A stretch of DNA of 64,000 bases from Micromonospora solifontis (GTDB taxonomy: Bacteria; Actinomycetota; Actinomycetes; Mycobacteriales; Micromonosporaceae), in the NCBI RefSeq assembly GCF_003725545.1, contig NZ_RJLN01000032.1, forward strand, positions 1-64,000, written 5' to 3'. The translations under genes and the position numbers were made by a program. The number at the start of each line of letters is the position of its first letter. Position 1 is the first letter of the stretch. Positions 38,195 through 47,478 of this stretch are shown piece after piece. The notes below the pieces were generated by a model. That model searched no databases, had not been told where the DNA came from, and saw only the letters and a list, made by a program, of their open reading frames with translations.

Positions 38195-40147
38195 TCAGGC
38201 GGCGCTCTCCTCGTACTGGCGGAGGGCCTCCTCCCGGCGTTGGAGGCCGAGCATCCGGCCCAGCGCGGCCATCCGGCTGGCCCGCGGCTCGGCCTCGCCG
38301 CACTCGGTGGCGTAGACCCGGACCAGCGCCGGGAACCGGTGCAGGCAGCCGTTCACCTCCTCGAGGAGGTGATGGTCGACGAGGACCTGGAGCTGGTGGT
38401 ACGCCTCGGCGCGGGTCAGTCCGGACAGCGCGGCCGCCATCTGGGTGGTGACCGCGCTGCTCGGGCAGCAGCCCAGCATCCGGAACATCCGGGCGGCCTC
38501 CGGCGGCAGCCCCTGGTAGGAGACGGCCAGCGCGGCCCGCACGTCGGTGCTCGAGTCGCCGCGTACCGCGAGATGGTCCAGCCGGGTGTGCGGCAGCCGG
38601 TACCGCCGGACCAGGTCGCCGGGGGTGAGGGCGGGCTCGGCGGCCAGCGTCACGGCCGCGATCCGCAGCGCCAGCGGCAACCGGCCGCACAGCTCCGCCA
38701 GCTCGGCGATCTCGTCCGCCGGACCGGTCAGCCGGCCCGCGCCGGCCAGGTTGGCGAGCAGCTCGGTGGCCTCCGCCGTGGAAACCGGCCCGAGGGTCAC
38801 CCGGTACGCCCCGTCGCGGGCGGCGAGCCCGCGTTGCCGGCGACGGCTGGTCACCAGGACGCAGGCGGGGCCGCCCGGGATGAGCGGCCGGACCTGCTCC
38901 GGGTCCGCCGCGTCGTCGAGCACCACCAGCACCCGCCGCCCGTGCAGCACGCTGCGGTAGAGCGCGCTGGCCGCGTGCAGCTCGTCGGGGATGCGCGGGC
39001 GGTCGATGCCGAGGCTGACCAGCGCGAAGGTGAGGGCGTCCAGGGGGGACAGCGGCGGTCCGCCGGCCGGGGCGGAGCCGCGGAGGTCGACGAACAGCTG
39101 GCCGTCCGGAAAGCCGGCGGCGATCTCGTGGGCCAGTTCGAGGCCGAGGGCGGTCTTGCCGGCGCCCGGCCCGCCCTCGAGCACGGCCACCGTCGTCACG
39201 CCGCGATGCCGGTCCCGCTCGATCAGGTCACGCAGCCGGGCCAGCTCCGCGTGGCGACCGGCGAAGCCGCGCGGCCGGCAGGGCAGCTGGGCCGGCCAGC
39301 GCAGGTCGGCCGGGCGCGGCTCGGGCGCGGCGGGCGTCTCGGCCAGCAGCTCCGGCGGCGCGGGGTCGTCCAGGTCCGGGTGTCCGGCCAGGATCTGGTT
39401 GTGCAGGTCGCGCAGCTCCAGGACCGGCTCGATGCCCAGCTCCTCGTGGAGCAGTTGCCGGGTCTCCCGGTAGAGGCTCAGCGCGTCGGCCTGCCGGCCG
39501 CTGCGGTAGAGGGCGAGCATCAGCAGCCCGCGCAGCTTCTCGCGCAGCGGTTCCTTGGCCACCGCGTCGGAGAGCACGGTGACCGCGTCGGCCGGCCGGT
39601 GCAGGTCGAGCAGGAGTTCGGCCAGCTCCTCCACCACGGTCAGCCGCAGTTCCTGCAGCCGGGTCCGCTCCACCGCGGCGAACGGCCCCGGCACCCCGAA
39701 GTACGCCTCGCCGCGCCACAGCCGCAGCGCCGACTGGTAGACCTCCGCCGCGCCCGGGCCGTCGCCCGTCTCGCGCAGCCGGCGGGCCTGCCGGTGCCGG
39801 GCCGCGAAGAGGGTCGTGTCCAGGTCTTCCGGGTCCATGAACAGGGCGTACCCGCCACCGGTGGAGACCAGGACGTCGCCCAACTCCCGCCGGCTGCGGC
39901 CCGGTTCCAGCACCCGACGCAGACCCGCGACGTACGTGTGCACCCCGTTGGCGGCGGTCGGCGGCACCTCGCTGCCCCAGACCGCGTCGATGATCTCCTC
40001 GAAGCCGACCACGTCGTTGACCCGACTGGCCAGCAGGCCGAGCACGGCCCGCTGTTTCGGCGGGCCCAGCGTGATCTCGTCCCCGTGCCGCCAGGCACGC
40101 ATGGGGCCGAGCACGGCCAGACACAGTGATTCCCGAACTTGTCGCAC
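38195..40147 (-). CDS. SARP-family activator with NB-ARC ATPase domain
   Basis: 650 residues. N-terminal OmpR-like winged helix (LAVLGPMRAW...LGPPKQRAVLGLLA), then the bacterial transcriptional activator domain (about 95-245, VLEPGRSRRELGDVLVST, LHEELGIEP), then an NB-ARC ATPase with Walker A LEGGPGAGKTALG and VLDDAADPEQVRPL. The large TPR tail seen in long SARPs is mostly missing. SARPs activate secondary-metabolite operons through direct repeats near -35. The GTG 40147 follows GGGGGAGG with 6-base spacing. It leads the SARP-FAD oxygenase-MFS gene row and has a 600-base gene-free region in front. Confidence 0.9.
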   Translation of the reverse strand: MRQVRESLCLAVLGPMRAWRHGDEITLGPPKQRAVLGLLASRVNDVVGFEEIIDAVWGSEVPPTAANGVHTYVAGLRRVLEPGRSRRELGDVLVSTGGGYALFMDPEDLDTTLFAARHRQARRLRETGDGPGAAEVYQSALRLWRGEAYFGVPGPFAAVERTRLQELRLTVVEELAELLLDLHRPADAVTVLSDAVAKEPLREKLRGLLMLALYRSGRQADALSLYRETRQLLHEELGIEPVLELRDLHNQILAGHPDLDDPAPPELLAETPAAPEPRPADLRWPAQLPCRPRGFAGRHAELARLRDLIERDRHRGVTTVAVLEGGPGAGKTALGLELAHEIAAGFPDGQLFVDLRGSAPAGGPPLSPLDALTFALVSLGIDRPRIPDELHAASALYRSVLHGRRVLVVLDDAADPEQVRPLIPGGPACVLVTSRRRQRGLAARDGAYRVTLGPVSTAEATELLANLAGAGRLTGPADEIAELAELCGRLPLALRIAAVTLAAEPALTPGDLVRRYRLPHTRLDHLAVRGDSSTDVRAALAVSYQGLPPEAARMFRMLGCCPSSAVTTQMAAALSGLTRAEAYHQLQVLVDHHLLEEVNGCLHRFPALVRVYATECGEAEPRASRMAALGRMLGLQRREEALRQYEESAA

Positions 40148-40750
40148 CGAACGCCTCCCCCAGCGCCCGCGCGGGGTCCCGGGCGGCCGGGTGACAACCC
40201 GGTGCTCGGGGCCCGGCGGCAGACCACCACCGTCGTTGCCGCCCACCGCCTCCCCACGTCCGGCCGACCGACCTGTGCGGGCGCTCGGCCGGGCCGTCCG
40301 GGACGTCTTTTCCGGTGGGCTTTCCGAATGGGCCGTCCAGGGACCGGCAGGAACCGGTCCGGAAACCGGGCGACCCAAACAGGTAACGTTGATTCTTGTC
40401 CTATTTAATTGTGTCCCTGCGTTTCCTTTCGGCGATGTGTCGGCGGGGCGGGTCGGCGGTGGCAACGGCGGAACGCCGAACCCGACGCCGGCGGCATCGG
40501 CAGGATCGGGAAAGACTCTGCCAGGGACGGCGCATCCGCAACCACTCCCATATTGCTGTGAGCGAGGAGACACCTGCGTAGGGTAGTCATCGACTGAAGG
40601 CTATTTGTATCGCACTCCCGACAAACGCCGGATGCGGAGTATGCGGCATTCGACCGGAGCGGACATCTGCCGGCAACATTTCCGCCACCGGCGTTTACGC
40701 ACGGGCCCGTCGAGCGTCAGGAAAAGCAAGGTGGACAGTTTCGCCGTCAA
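40148..40750. other. Gene-free, locally AT-rich region upstream of the SARP gene
   Basis: About 600 bases between the SARP start and the BBE-oxidase stop. Short open frames lack ribosome-binding sites and coding character. The stretch around 40380-40440 (with TATTTAATTG) is the most AT-rich in this part of the window and fits a promoter region for the SARP gene. No clear hairpin or shared element was found. Confidence 0.5.
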
Positions 40751-42115
40751 TTATCGAGGCGCATTACGGGGCGGGATGTTGTGGTTGATCCGGAACAGGT
40801 TCGCCGGGTCGTACTCGGTCTTGACGTCCACCAGCCGCTCGTAGCGCTCCGGACCGAACGCGGCCCGCACGGTCGGCCCGGTGGCGTCGTGCACGCCGAG
40901 GAAGTTGACCAGGCCCGGGGCCAGCCACGGGCGCAGCCGCTCGTGCAGCCCCTCGTGGGCAGCCCGCAGGGCCGCCAGGTCGGCGCCGTCGGCGAAGGAC
41001 ATCGAGGAGAGGCTGAACGCGGCGTCCCGGCCGCCGACCGCGTTCGGCACCGCCGGCGGTCGGCCGTACGCGCCGCCGAGGTGGCGCAGCTCGATCGCGT
41101 ACGGGGCGCCCGCGTCGGGACCGGCCGCGGCCAGCAGCGCCGCCACCGTGTCCGGCTCCAGGGCGCGCAGCGTGACGTTCCGGCCGTAACTCGCCGCCGG
41201 GTCGGTGGGCTCGTGGTGGATCGAGCCAACCCGCTCGTAGGGCAGCACCCCGAGGGTGTCCATCAGCGCGGGCGCCGCCGCGCGCAGCGGCGCGACCAGC
41301 CGCTCCCCCTCCTCCGGCGCGCCGCACCAGGCGATCCGCAGGTGCATGACGTACCGCCCGCGCAGCGGCGCCGGGGCGGCCTCGATGTCCGGCACCAGGA
41401 CCATCAGCACCGAGGAGGTCATCTCGTCCGGCACCGTCCGGGTCCACTCGGCGTACGCGCGCAGCGCGTCGGGCACCGCCTCGGCGCCGAAGTAGAGGCC
41501 CCCGCCGTAGAGCCGGGTGACCGGGAACAGGTCGATCTCCAGGGCGGTCACCACGCCGAAGTTGCCCTTGCCGCCGCGCACCGCCCAGAACAGGTCGGGC
41601 TCCTCCGTCGCGGTGAGCCGGCGCAGCCGGCCGTCGGCGGTCACCAGGTCGATCGCGCGCACGTGGTCCGCCGCGAAGCCGTACCGCCGGCCGAGCATGC
41701 CGACCCCGCCACCGGTGGTGTAGCCGACCACGCCGACCACCGGGCTGGAGCCGTTGAGCGGCGCGAGACCGTGCGGGACCGCCACGGCGAGCACGTCCCG
41801 CCACCGCGCGCCGGCGGCCACCCGGGCGGTCCGGGCGGTCGGGTCGACCCGTACCCCGGCCATCCGTCCGGTGTGGACCAGCACCGCGTCGTCGGCGGGC
41901 ACCGCCGGGCCGTGTCCGGTCGCCTGCACGGCGACCGGCCGTTCCTCGGCGGCGGCGAGGCGCACCGCGGCCGCCACGTCGTCGGCGTCCGCGGCCTCGA
42001 CCACCAGGGCGGGCTTGTGCTCGATGACCCGGTTGTAGCCGGCGCGGTGGGTGTCGTAGCCGGCGTCGCCCGGACGGTGGATCGGTCCCGAAATCCCATT
42101 CATGGCAGCAACCAT
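40751..42115 (-). CDS. FAD-linked oxidase, berberine-bridge-enzyme type
   Basis: 454 residues. The p-cresol methylhydroxylase/BBE fold is shown by [17 protein letters not shown], the flavin-binding ATGHGPA (His for 8-alpha attachment), [16 protein letters not shown] and [14 protein letters not shown], and the family's C-terminal [15 protein letters not shown]. Bicovalent members carry a Cys before the GG loop; here the position reads VVGYTTGG, so a single covalent link is expected. Such enzymes catalyse oxidative ring closure or alcohol oxidation in natural-product pathways. ATG 42115 is used; ATG 42103 is possible, neither with a strong ribosome-binding site. Divergent from the aminotransferase operon, so the promoters share 42116-42529. 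Confidence 0.85.
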   Translation of the reverse strand: MVAAMNGISGPIHRPGDAGYDTHRAGYNRVIEHKPALVVEAADADDVAAAVRLAAAEERPVAVQATGHGPAVPADDAVLVHTGRMAGVRVDPTARTARVAAGARWRDVLAVAVPHGLAPLNGSSPVVGVVGYTTGGGVGMLGRRYGFAADHVRAIDLVTADGRLRRLTATEEPDLFWAVRGGKGNFGVVTALEIDLFPVTRLYGGGLYFGAEAVPDALRAYAEWTRTVPDEMTSSVLMVLVPDIEAAPAPLRGRYVMHLRIAWCGAPEEGERLVAPLRAAAPALMDTLGVLPYERVGSIHHEPTDPAASYGRNVTLRALEPDTVAALLAAAGPDAGAPYAIELRHLGGAYGRPPAVPNAVGGRDAAFSLSSMSFADGADLAALRAAHEGLHERLRPWLAPGLVNFLGVHDATGPTVRAAFGPERYERLVDVKTEYDPANLFRINHNIPPRNAPR

Positions 42116-42378
42116 AATGGGCGGACACGCGGTCCGAGACTACTTAACCGCGTGGCGCGACATACTCTGTCGGCTTTTAACCGGCGCCGGAGAAAGGGTA
42201 GCGTACGCCGATCGTCGGGCAGCCGTCCGGCGGATGTCCGGAAGGCGACCCGGGCTTCCCGTCACGCGCCCCGGACACCGCTCGACCGCCCGCCGCCATC
42301 AGCGCGGCGAGCTGCGGATTCTCCGCCGTCGCGCGGTGCGTCCCGTGGACCGGACGCAGGGCCGACGGGCAGCCAAGA

Positions 42379-42397
42379 CAGCAATTTGCGCGAAGAC
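42379..42397 (+). promoter_or_regulatory. Shared upstream element, copy B (before the aminotransferase operon)
   Basis: CAGCAATTTGCGCGAAGAC, one mismatch from copy A at 229-247, ends 132 bases before the ATG of the first aminotransferase-like gene. It lies in the gene-free divergent region 42116-42529, which must also carry the BBE-oxidase promoter. Confidence 0.55.
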
Positions 42398-42529
42398 TTT
42401 TCAGACTTGGGCCGACATGCTGAAGCGGGTCGACGGGGTCGTCGGCGCACCCCGCGTCCATTCCGCAACGTCTATACCTGCGCCACTCCGTCCTTTTCGT
42501 ACGAGTCGGCGGCCGTGATTGGTGACCTC

Positions 42530-43780
42530 ATGACGACCAATTCGCACCTGGGAACCCGCGAGGCGCCGGACCTCGACGACGGCGCCGTCGTACGCCGGCA
42601 CCTGATCGATGGCCCCGGCCCGCAGGCGCCGGTGATCCGGCGCCAGGTCGGCGCCCGGATCGAGGCGACGGACGGCTCCGTCTGGCTCGACGCGGCCTCG
42701 GCGGGCTTCGGTCCCGGCCATCCGGCGGTGACCGAACGGCTCGTCGCGCAGGCCGGCCGGACCGCCCTGTCCAGCCGGATCCTGGTGAGCCGGCCGCTGG
42801 CCGAGGCGGTGACCGCGCTGCACCGGCTCTGCCCCGACCCGCTGACCGTGTCGTACCTGTGCAACAGCGGCGCCGAGGCGCTGGACTCCGCGCTCAAGCT
42901 CGCCAAGGGCACGCACCCGCGCCGGCGCCTCGTCATGGGTTTCGCCGGCGCCGACCACGGCACCCTCCTGCACGGCCTGTCGCTGACCCACGGCTTCCCC
43001 CTCCTGCCCGACCAGCCGCTGGGTCCGGTCGCCGTGCCCCGGGACCGCCCCGACGAGCTGGTCGCCCGGGTCCGCGACGACGTCGCGGCGGTGGTGGTGG
43101 CACCGGCCGCCCCGGGCCGCCGGCTGGCCGACCTGCCCGCCGACTGGTGGCGGCGGCTCCGGGCCGCCTGTGACCACACCGGGACGCTGCTGGTGCTCGA
43201 CGAACGGCTCACCGGCCCGGCCCGGCTCGGCGTCGACCTGGCGGTCACCCGGCTGCCGGTCACGCCGGACGCCCTGGTGCTCGGCGAGCCGCTCGGGGCG
43301 GACGCGGTGCCGGTCGGCTGCGTGGTGACCAGCCGGGCCACCTACGACCGGGTCTACGCCCGCCGCAACCCGAGCCTGCACGGCTCGACCTTCGGCGCCA
43401 ACCCGCTCTCCGCCGCGGCCGTCACGGCCGTGCTGGCGGTCGTCGCCGACGAGCGGCTGGCCGACCGCCAGCGGGAGGTGGAGCGCCTCGCCCGTGCCCG
43501 GCTGGCGCCGCTGGCCGGCGTCGGGGCGGTGACCGACGTCGGCGCCGACGGCGCCCTGATCTGGTTGCGGCTCGCCGGGCCCGACGCCGCCCGGGCGTTG
43601 GTGACCGAGCTGGCCCGGGACCGCGTGCTGGCGCGGCCCCCGGACGGGGACGTGGTGGCCGTGCTGCCACCGCTCACCGCCGCGCCCGGCGACGTGGCCG
43701 AACTCCTCGACCGGGTGGCCGCCGCCGGCGGCCGGCTCACCACCACCGGCCCCGACGCCGGGCGGGAGGTACGCGCATGA
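42530..43780 (+). CDS. Class III aminotransferase-fold protein lacking the PLP lysine
   Basis: 416 residues with a clear class III (glutamate-1-semialdehyde aminomutase-like) fold: LDAASAGFGPGHP, CNSGAEALDSALKLAK, LVLDER (D224 for the PLP nitrogen), LHGSTFGANPL (T287, phosphate loop). The PLP-binding lysine is absent: the GKxLG site reads G-E253-PLG (codon GAG, 43286-43288). Alignment with the next gene is exact, since D224-E253 and D230-K259 are both 29 apart. It cannot form the normal internal aldimine, so it is probably a non-catalytic partner or a repurposed protein. A GTG at 42515 is an alternative start. The stop overlaps the next ATG (ATGA). The reading frame is intact and codon use normal, which argues against decay. 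Confidence 0.85.
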   Translation: MTTNSHLGTREAPDLDDGAVVRRHLIDGPGPQAPVIRRQVGARIEATDGSVWLDAASAGFGPGHPAVTERLVAQAGRTALSSRILVSRPLAEAVTALHRLCPDPLTVSYLCNSGAEALDSALKLAKGTHPRRRLVMGFAGADHGTLLHGLSLTHGFPLLPDQPLGPVAVPRDRPDELVARVRDDVAAVVVAPAAPGRRLADLPADWWRRLRAACDHTGTLLVLDERLTGPARLGVDLAVTRLPVTPDALVLGEPLGADAVPVGCVVTSRATYDRVYARRNPSLHGSTFGANPLSAAAVTAVLAVVADERLADRQREVERLARARLAPLAGVGAVTDVGADGALIWLRLAGPDAARALVTELARDRVLARPPDGDVVAVLPPLTAAPGDVAELLDRVAAAGGRLTTTGPDAGREVRA

Positions 43781-45156
43781 CCTCGCTGGACGATCGGCAA
43801 CGCATCTTCTCCGCACTGGGCCGGCACTGGAACCCGACCGCGGCGACCATGCTGGCCGCCGCCGGGCGGGCGGTGGAGAGCCATGCCAGCGGCAGCCGGG
43901 TGTACGCCGAGGACGGCACGGAGGCGCTGGACCTGGCCGCCAGCTACGGCGTCTTCCTGGTCGGGCACGGCAACCCGCGGGTGGCCGCGGCGGTGGCCGA
44001 GGCGCTGCGCCAGGCGCCGGCGGCACCGCCCGGGGCGGTGCACCCCGCCACCGCCGCGCTGTTCCGGGCGCTGGGCGAGATCCTGCCGGCCGGCCTCGAC
44101 CGCTTCGCGCTCGGCTGCTCCGGCGCGGAGATCTGCGAGACGGCGCTGCGCGCGGTCCGGCTCGCCCGGCCCGACCGGCACCGGATCGTCGTCGCCGACG
44201 GCAGCTACCACGGCAAGACCCTGGCCGCCCTGTCGCTGCTGGGTCAGGGCAACCACCGCACCCCGTTCGAACCGCTCGGCGGCCACCTCGTCGTGGTGCC
44301 GTACGGCGACGCCGCGGCGGTCCGCGCCGCCGTCGCGGACGGCTCGGTGGCGGCGGTGTTCCTGGAGCCGGTGCTGGGCGGGGCGCACCTCACCGTTCCC
44401 CCACCGGGTTACGTCCGCGGGGTCGCCGAGGCCTGCGCGGCCACCGACACCCTGTTCGTGGCCGACGAGATCCAGACCGGGTTCGGCCGGACCGGGCGGA
44501 TGTTCGCGGTCGAGCGCGACGACGTGCGGCCGGACGTCATGCTGTTGTCCAAGGCGCTCACCGGCGGGTTCGTGCCGATCGGCGTCTGCGCGCTCAGCTC
44601 CGCGGTGGTCGAGGACGCGGCGCGGCACCCGCGCTGGCACCCGTCGCTGCTCACCTCGGGCAGCGCCGTCACCGGCGTCGCGGTGGCGGCCGCGGCGGCC
44701 ACCATCGCCGAGGTACGCGAGCGCGACCTGCCGGCCCGGGCCGCCGAGCTGGGGCCACGGCTCACCGAGGGCCTGGCGGAGGCCGTCCGCCGGCACCCGA
44801 AGCACCTGCGCGCGGCGCCCGGCATCGGTCTGATGACCGGCCTGCGCACGGCCAACCCCGCCGTGGAGCTGATGGTGTCGATCGGCATGGGGATGCGCGG
44901 CGTCCACACCGGGCACTCGCTCAACGAGCAGATCGCCGAGCCGGTGCTGCGCATGTACCCGCCGCTGACCTGCACGGCCGAGGAGATCGACCAGGCGCTC
45001 GCCGCGCTCGACGAGACGCTCACCTGGCTCGACCGGCAACCCCGCGCGCTGACCCGCGCCGCGACCGCGCTGCTGCGCCGGCAGTACCGGCTGCCCCCGC
45101 GGCTGCTGCTGCGGATGAACAAATCCCCGATCCGGATGGACTGGCAGGCCGCATGA
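43777..45156 (+). CDS. Class III PLP aminotransferase (active-site lysine present)
   Basis: 459 residues. LDLAASYGVFLVGHGNP at the N terminus, GCSGAEICETALRAVRLA (phosphate cup), ADEIQTGFGRTG with D230, and LSKALTGGFVPIG with K259 as PLP lysine; T293 aligns with the phosphate-loop Thr. Ornithine/acetylornithine-type enzymes of this class move an amino group between an omega- or alpha-amine and a keto/aldehyde substrate. The gene overlaps the Lys-less paralogue upstream and the hemolysin-like gene downstream by 4 bases each, so stoichiometric production is likely. The substrate is unknown. The C-terminal extension (LTWLDRQPRALTRAATALL...) is longer than in typical members. Confidence 0.88.
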   Translation: MTSLDDRQRIFSALGRHWNPTAATMLAAAGRAVESHASGSRVYAEDGTEALDLAASYGVFLVGHGNPRVAAAVAEALRQAPAAPPGAVHPATAALFRALGEILPAGLDRFALGCSGAEICETALRAVRLARPDRHRIVVADGSYHGKTLAALSLLGQGNHRTPFEPLGGHLVVVPYGDAAAVRAAVADGSVAAVFLEPVLGGAHLTVPPPGYVRGVAEACAATDTLFVADEIQTGFGRTGRMFAVERDDVRPDVMLLSKALTGGFVPIGVCALSSAVVEDAARHPRWHPSLLTSGSAVTGVAVAAAAATIAEVRERDLPARAAELGPRLTEGLAEAVRRHPKHLRAAPGIGLMTGLRTANPAVELMVSIGMGMRGVHTGHSLNEQIAEPVLRMYPPLTCTAEEIDQALAALDETLTWLDRQPRALTRAATALLRRQYRLPPRLLLRMNKSPIRMDWQAA

Positions 45157-45863
45157 CGATCACCAGATCCGCCACGGCCCCACCGGGGCCGGCGGCGACC
45201 ATCGGCGCGGACCCGCTGCGGGTCCGCGTCACCAGCCCCCCGTCGCCCGAGTGGGACGCGGCCGCCGCGTTCGTCCGCGCCGGATACGCCGAGATGTACG
45301 GCGCCCTGATCGACCCGCGGCCGGACTGCTTCGTCCTGGCCGCCCGGCACCGCCCGGACCGGCCGGAGGAGATCGTGGCCTGCGGCGGGATGACCTTCAA
45401 CTCCGCCCGTGGCTTCTTCTCCGAGCGCTACCTGGACCACCCGCTGGAGGACGTGCTCCAGCGGGTCGCCGGGGCGTCGGTGTCCCGCGACGACGTGGTG
45501 GAGGTCGGCTCCTTCGTGGCGGTCGGCGGCAGCGGCGGCGAGCTGATCCGGCTGCTGCCGCTGCTCGCCTGGTGCCAGGGCATGCGCTTCGCGCTGTGCA
45601 CGGCGACCGGTCCCCTCGCGGCGGCGCTGCCGCAGTTCGGGGTGCCGTTCCTGTCCCTGGGTCGGGCCCGGCCGACGTGGATGACCCCCGGCGAGCGGAG
45701 GCGCTGGGGCACCTACTACGATCACGCGCCCACCACCGGCCTGGTGCCGCTGGACCGGATCGGCGACCTCGTGCGCGCCTGCACCGGCCGGTACCGCTTC
45801 CTCAACGTCGACGTCGCGCTGCGCCGCGCGCTGCCCCGGGAGGCGATGACCGATGCTCGTTGA
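45153..45863 (+). CDS. Thermostable-hemolysin-family (GNAT-like) protein
   Basis: 236 residues. FVRAGYAEMYGALIDPRPDCFVLAA, CGGMTFNSARGFFSERYLDHPLEDVL and VVEVGSFVAVGGSGGELI match the pattern I know from the thermostable hemolysin family, whose fold resembles N-acyltransferases such as acyl-homoserine lactone synthases. The name reflects a historic activity; here an acyl-transfer role to an amine is more plausible because aminotransferase and ligase genes flank it, but this is inference. It overlaps both neighbours (4 and 11 bases). No signal peptide. Confidence 0.7.
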   Translation: MTITRSATAPPGPAATIGADPLRVRVTSPPSPEWDAAAAFVRAGYAEMYGALIDPRPDCFVLAARHRPDRPEEIVACGGMTFNSARGFFSERYLDHPLEDVLQRVAGASVSRDDVVEVGSFVAVGGSGGELIRLLPLLAWCQGMRFALCTATGPLAAALPQFGVPFLSLGRARPTWMTPGERRRWGTYYDHAPTTGLVPLDRIGDLVRACTGRYRFLNVDVALRRALPREAMTDAR

Positions 45864-47478
45864 GGAACGCCTCGCCCACCTGGCCGCCGACGGGCGCGCG
45901 CTGGTCGAGGCGCTGGACCGCGCGGGACGTCCGGTCGGTGTGCTGTCCTACCGGGACGGCGTGGGCGCCGCCCGGGTGCTGGCCGGCCGGCTGCGGCTGG
46001 CGGAGAACCGGCCGGTGGTCGGGGTGCTCGCCGGCAACACCGCGGAGTTCGTGGTCGCCGACCTCGCGCTGCTGCTCTCCGGCGCGGTGGAGGTGCCGGT
46101 GCCGCTGGCGTTCTCCGCCGAGCAGGCGGCCAGTCTGCTGCCCGAGGCGACCGTCTGCCTGGTGGACGAGGCGGGCCGGCAGCGGCTGGCCGAATGGGGC
46201 GCCGAACGGGTGCTGCCGGCCGGCTGCCGGGTCGTCCCGTTGGCGCTGGCCGACCTGGTGGCCGAGGCCGTCGAGGCCGCCCCGCCCTGGCCGGACGACC
46301 CGTGGCGGGACGAGCAGGCGATCTGCAAGGTGGTGCACACCTCGGGCACCACCGCCCACCCGAAGGGCGTCCGCATCCGGGGCGCCGGCCTGGACGCGCT
46401 GCTCCGGTCGCTGGACCGGGTCATGCCGGCCGGCGCGTACACCCGCTACCTGTCGCTGGTCCCGTTCAGCCTGCTGATCGAGCAGGTCGCCGCGATCTAC
46501 CTGGTGATCTGCCACGGCGGCACGGTGGTGCTGCTGCCGCCGGACGAGCCGCTCGTCGGCACCTCGTCGTTCGCCGCCGGTGCCGTGCTGCGCTACACCC
46601 CGGCCGCCCGGCCGACCGCGCTGGTGGCCACGCCCGCCCTGGCCGAGGAGCTGGCCGACCGCGCGGACCGGGTCGCGGCGCAGGGCCGGCCGGTGGCGCG
46701 GGAGCTCTTCGGCCGGGACGCGCCGCCGCTGATCTGCTGCGGCGGCGCGCCGGTCGAGCCCGGCACGCTGCGCCGCCTGGACCGGCACGGCCTGACTGTG
46801 TACGAGGGCTACGGCCTGAGCGAGAACAGCTCGACGGTCTCCTGGAACCGCCCCGGCAACCGGCGGATCGGCACGGTCGGGCAGCCGCTGGACCACGTCG
46901 AGGTCCGGCTGGCCGACGACGGCGAACTGCTGGTGCGCAGCTCGTCGCTGTTCGCCGGTTACACCGGTACCGACCCGTCCGCGTGCCGGGTCGACCCGGA
47001 CGGCTGGTTGCACACCGGCGACCTCGCCGAGATCGAGGAGACCGGCCACATCCGCATCGTCGGCCGGAAGAAGAACGTCATCGTCACCTCCGCCGGACGC
47101 AACGTCGCCCCCGAATGGGTGGAGGCGCAGTACGCCACGCTGCCGTTCGTCCGCGCCGGCGCGGTGGTCGGCGACGGGATGCAGACGCTGCACGGCCTGT
47201 TCCTGGTCGCCGACGGGACCGACGAGGCGACCGCCCGCCGGGACCTCGCGGCGCTCGGCGCGCAGCGGCTCTCCGCCGTGGAGCGGGTCACCGCCGCCTG
47301 CGTGCTGCCCGCCGGTGACGACCTGTACGGCCGGTACTTCACGGTGACCGGCCGCCCCCGGCGGGACGAGATCAGGGCGGCCATCGCCGACGGACGGCTG
47401 CCCTGCCGGCCGCTGGACCCGCCGGCCGACCGGCCGGCGTCGACGCCCACGCCCTTCGAGACCACCCTCGGGAGATGA
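45853..47478 (+). CDS. AMP-dependent acyl/aryl ligase (A10 lysine replaced)
   Basis: 541 residues of the acyl-CoA-synthetase/adenylate-forming superfamily. P-loop VVHTSGTTAHPKG (about 158-170), YEGYGLSENSS (A5-like), GWLHTGDLAEI (A7) and GRKKNVIVTSAGRNVAPEW (A8/hinge). The C-terminal A10 site, usually a Lys in a G-K-x-x-R context, reads TG-R501-PRRDEI. That lysine normally holds the substrate carboxylate in the adenylation step, so activity may be altered. It probably activates an acid for the hemolysin/GNAT-like or PKS proteins. The start ATG lies inside the upstream gene (11-base overlap) and the stop overlaps the next gene. Confidence 0.85.
   Translation: MLVEERLAHLAADGRALVEALDRAGRPVGVLSYRDGVGAARVLAGRLRLAENRPVVGVLAGNTAEFVVADLALLLSGAVEVPVPLAFSAEQAASLLPEATVCLVDEAGRQRLAEWGAERVLPAGCRVVPLALADLVAEAVEAAPPWPDDPWRDEQAICKVVHTSGTTAHPKGVRIRGAGLDALLRSLDRVMPAGAYTRYLSLVPFSLLIEQVAAIYLVICHGGTVVLLPPDEPLVGTSSFAAGAVLRYTPAARPTALVATPALAEELADRADRVAAQGRPVARELFGRDAPPLICCGGAPVEPGTLRRLDRHGLTVYEGYGLSENSSTVSWNRPGNRRIGTVGQPLDHVEVRLADDGELLVRSSSLFAGYTGTDPSACRVDPDGWLHTGDLAEIEETGHIRIVGRKKNVIVTSAGRNVAPEWVEAQYATLPFVRAGAVVGDGMQTLHGLFLVADGTDEATARRDLAALGAQRLSAVERVTAACVLPAGDDLYGRYFTVTGRPRRDEIRAAIADGRLPCRPLDPPADRPASTPTPFETTLGR

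Noticed and set aside
43777..45156. Idea that the active aminotransferase lacks the phosphate-loop Thr, giving reciprocal loss with its Lys-less partner
   Set aside because: Residue counting shows T293 aligns with T287 of the first protein, so only the lysine is missing, and only in the first.
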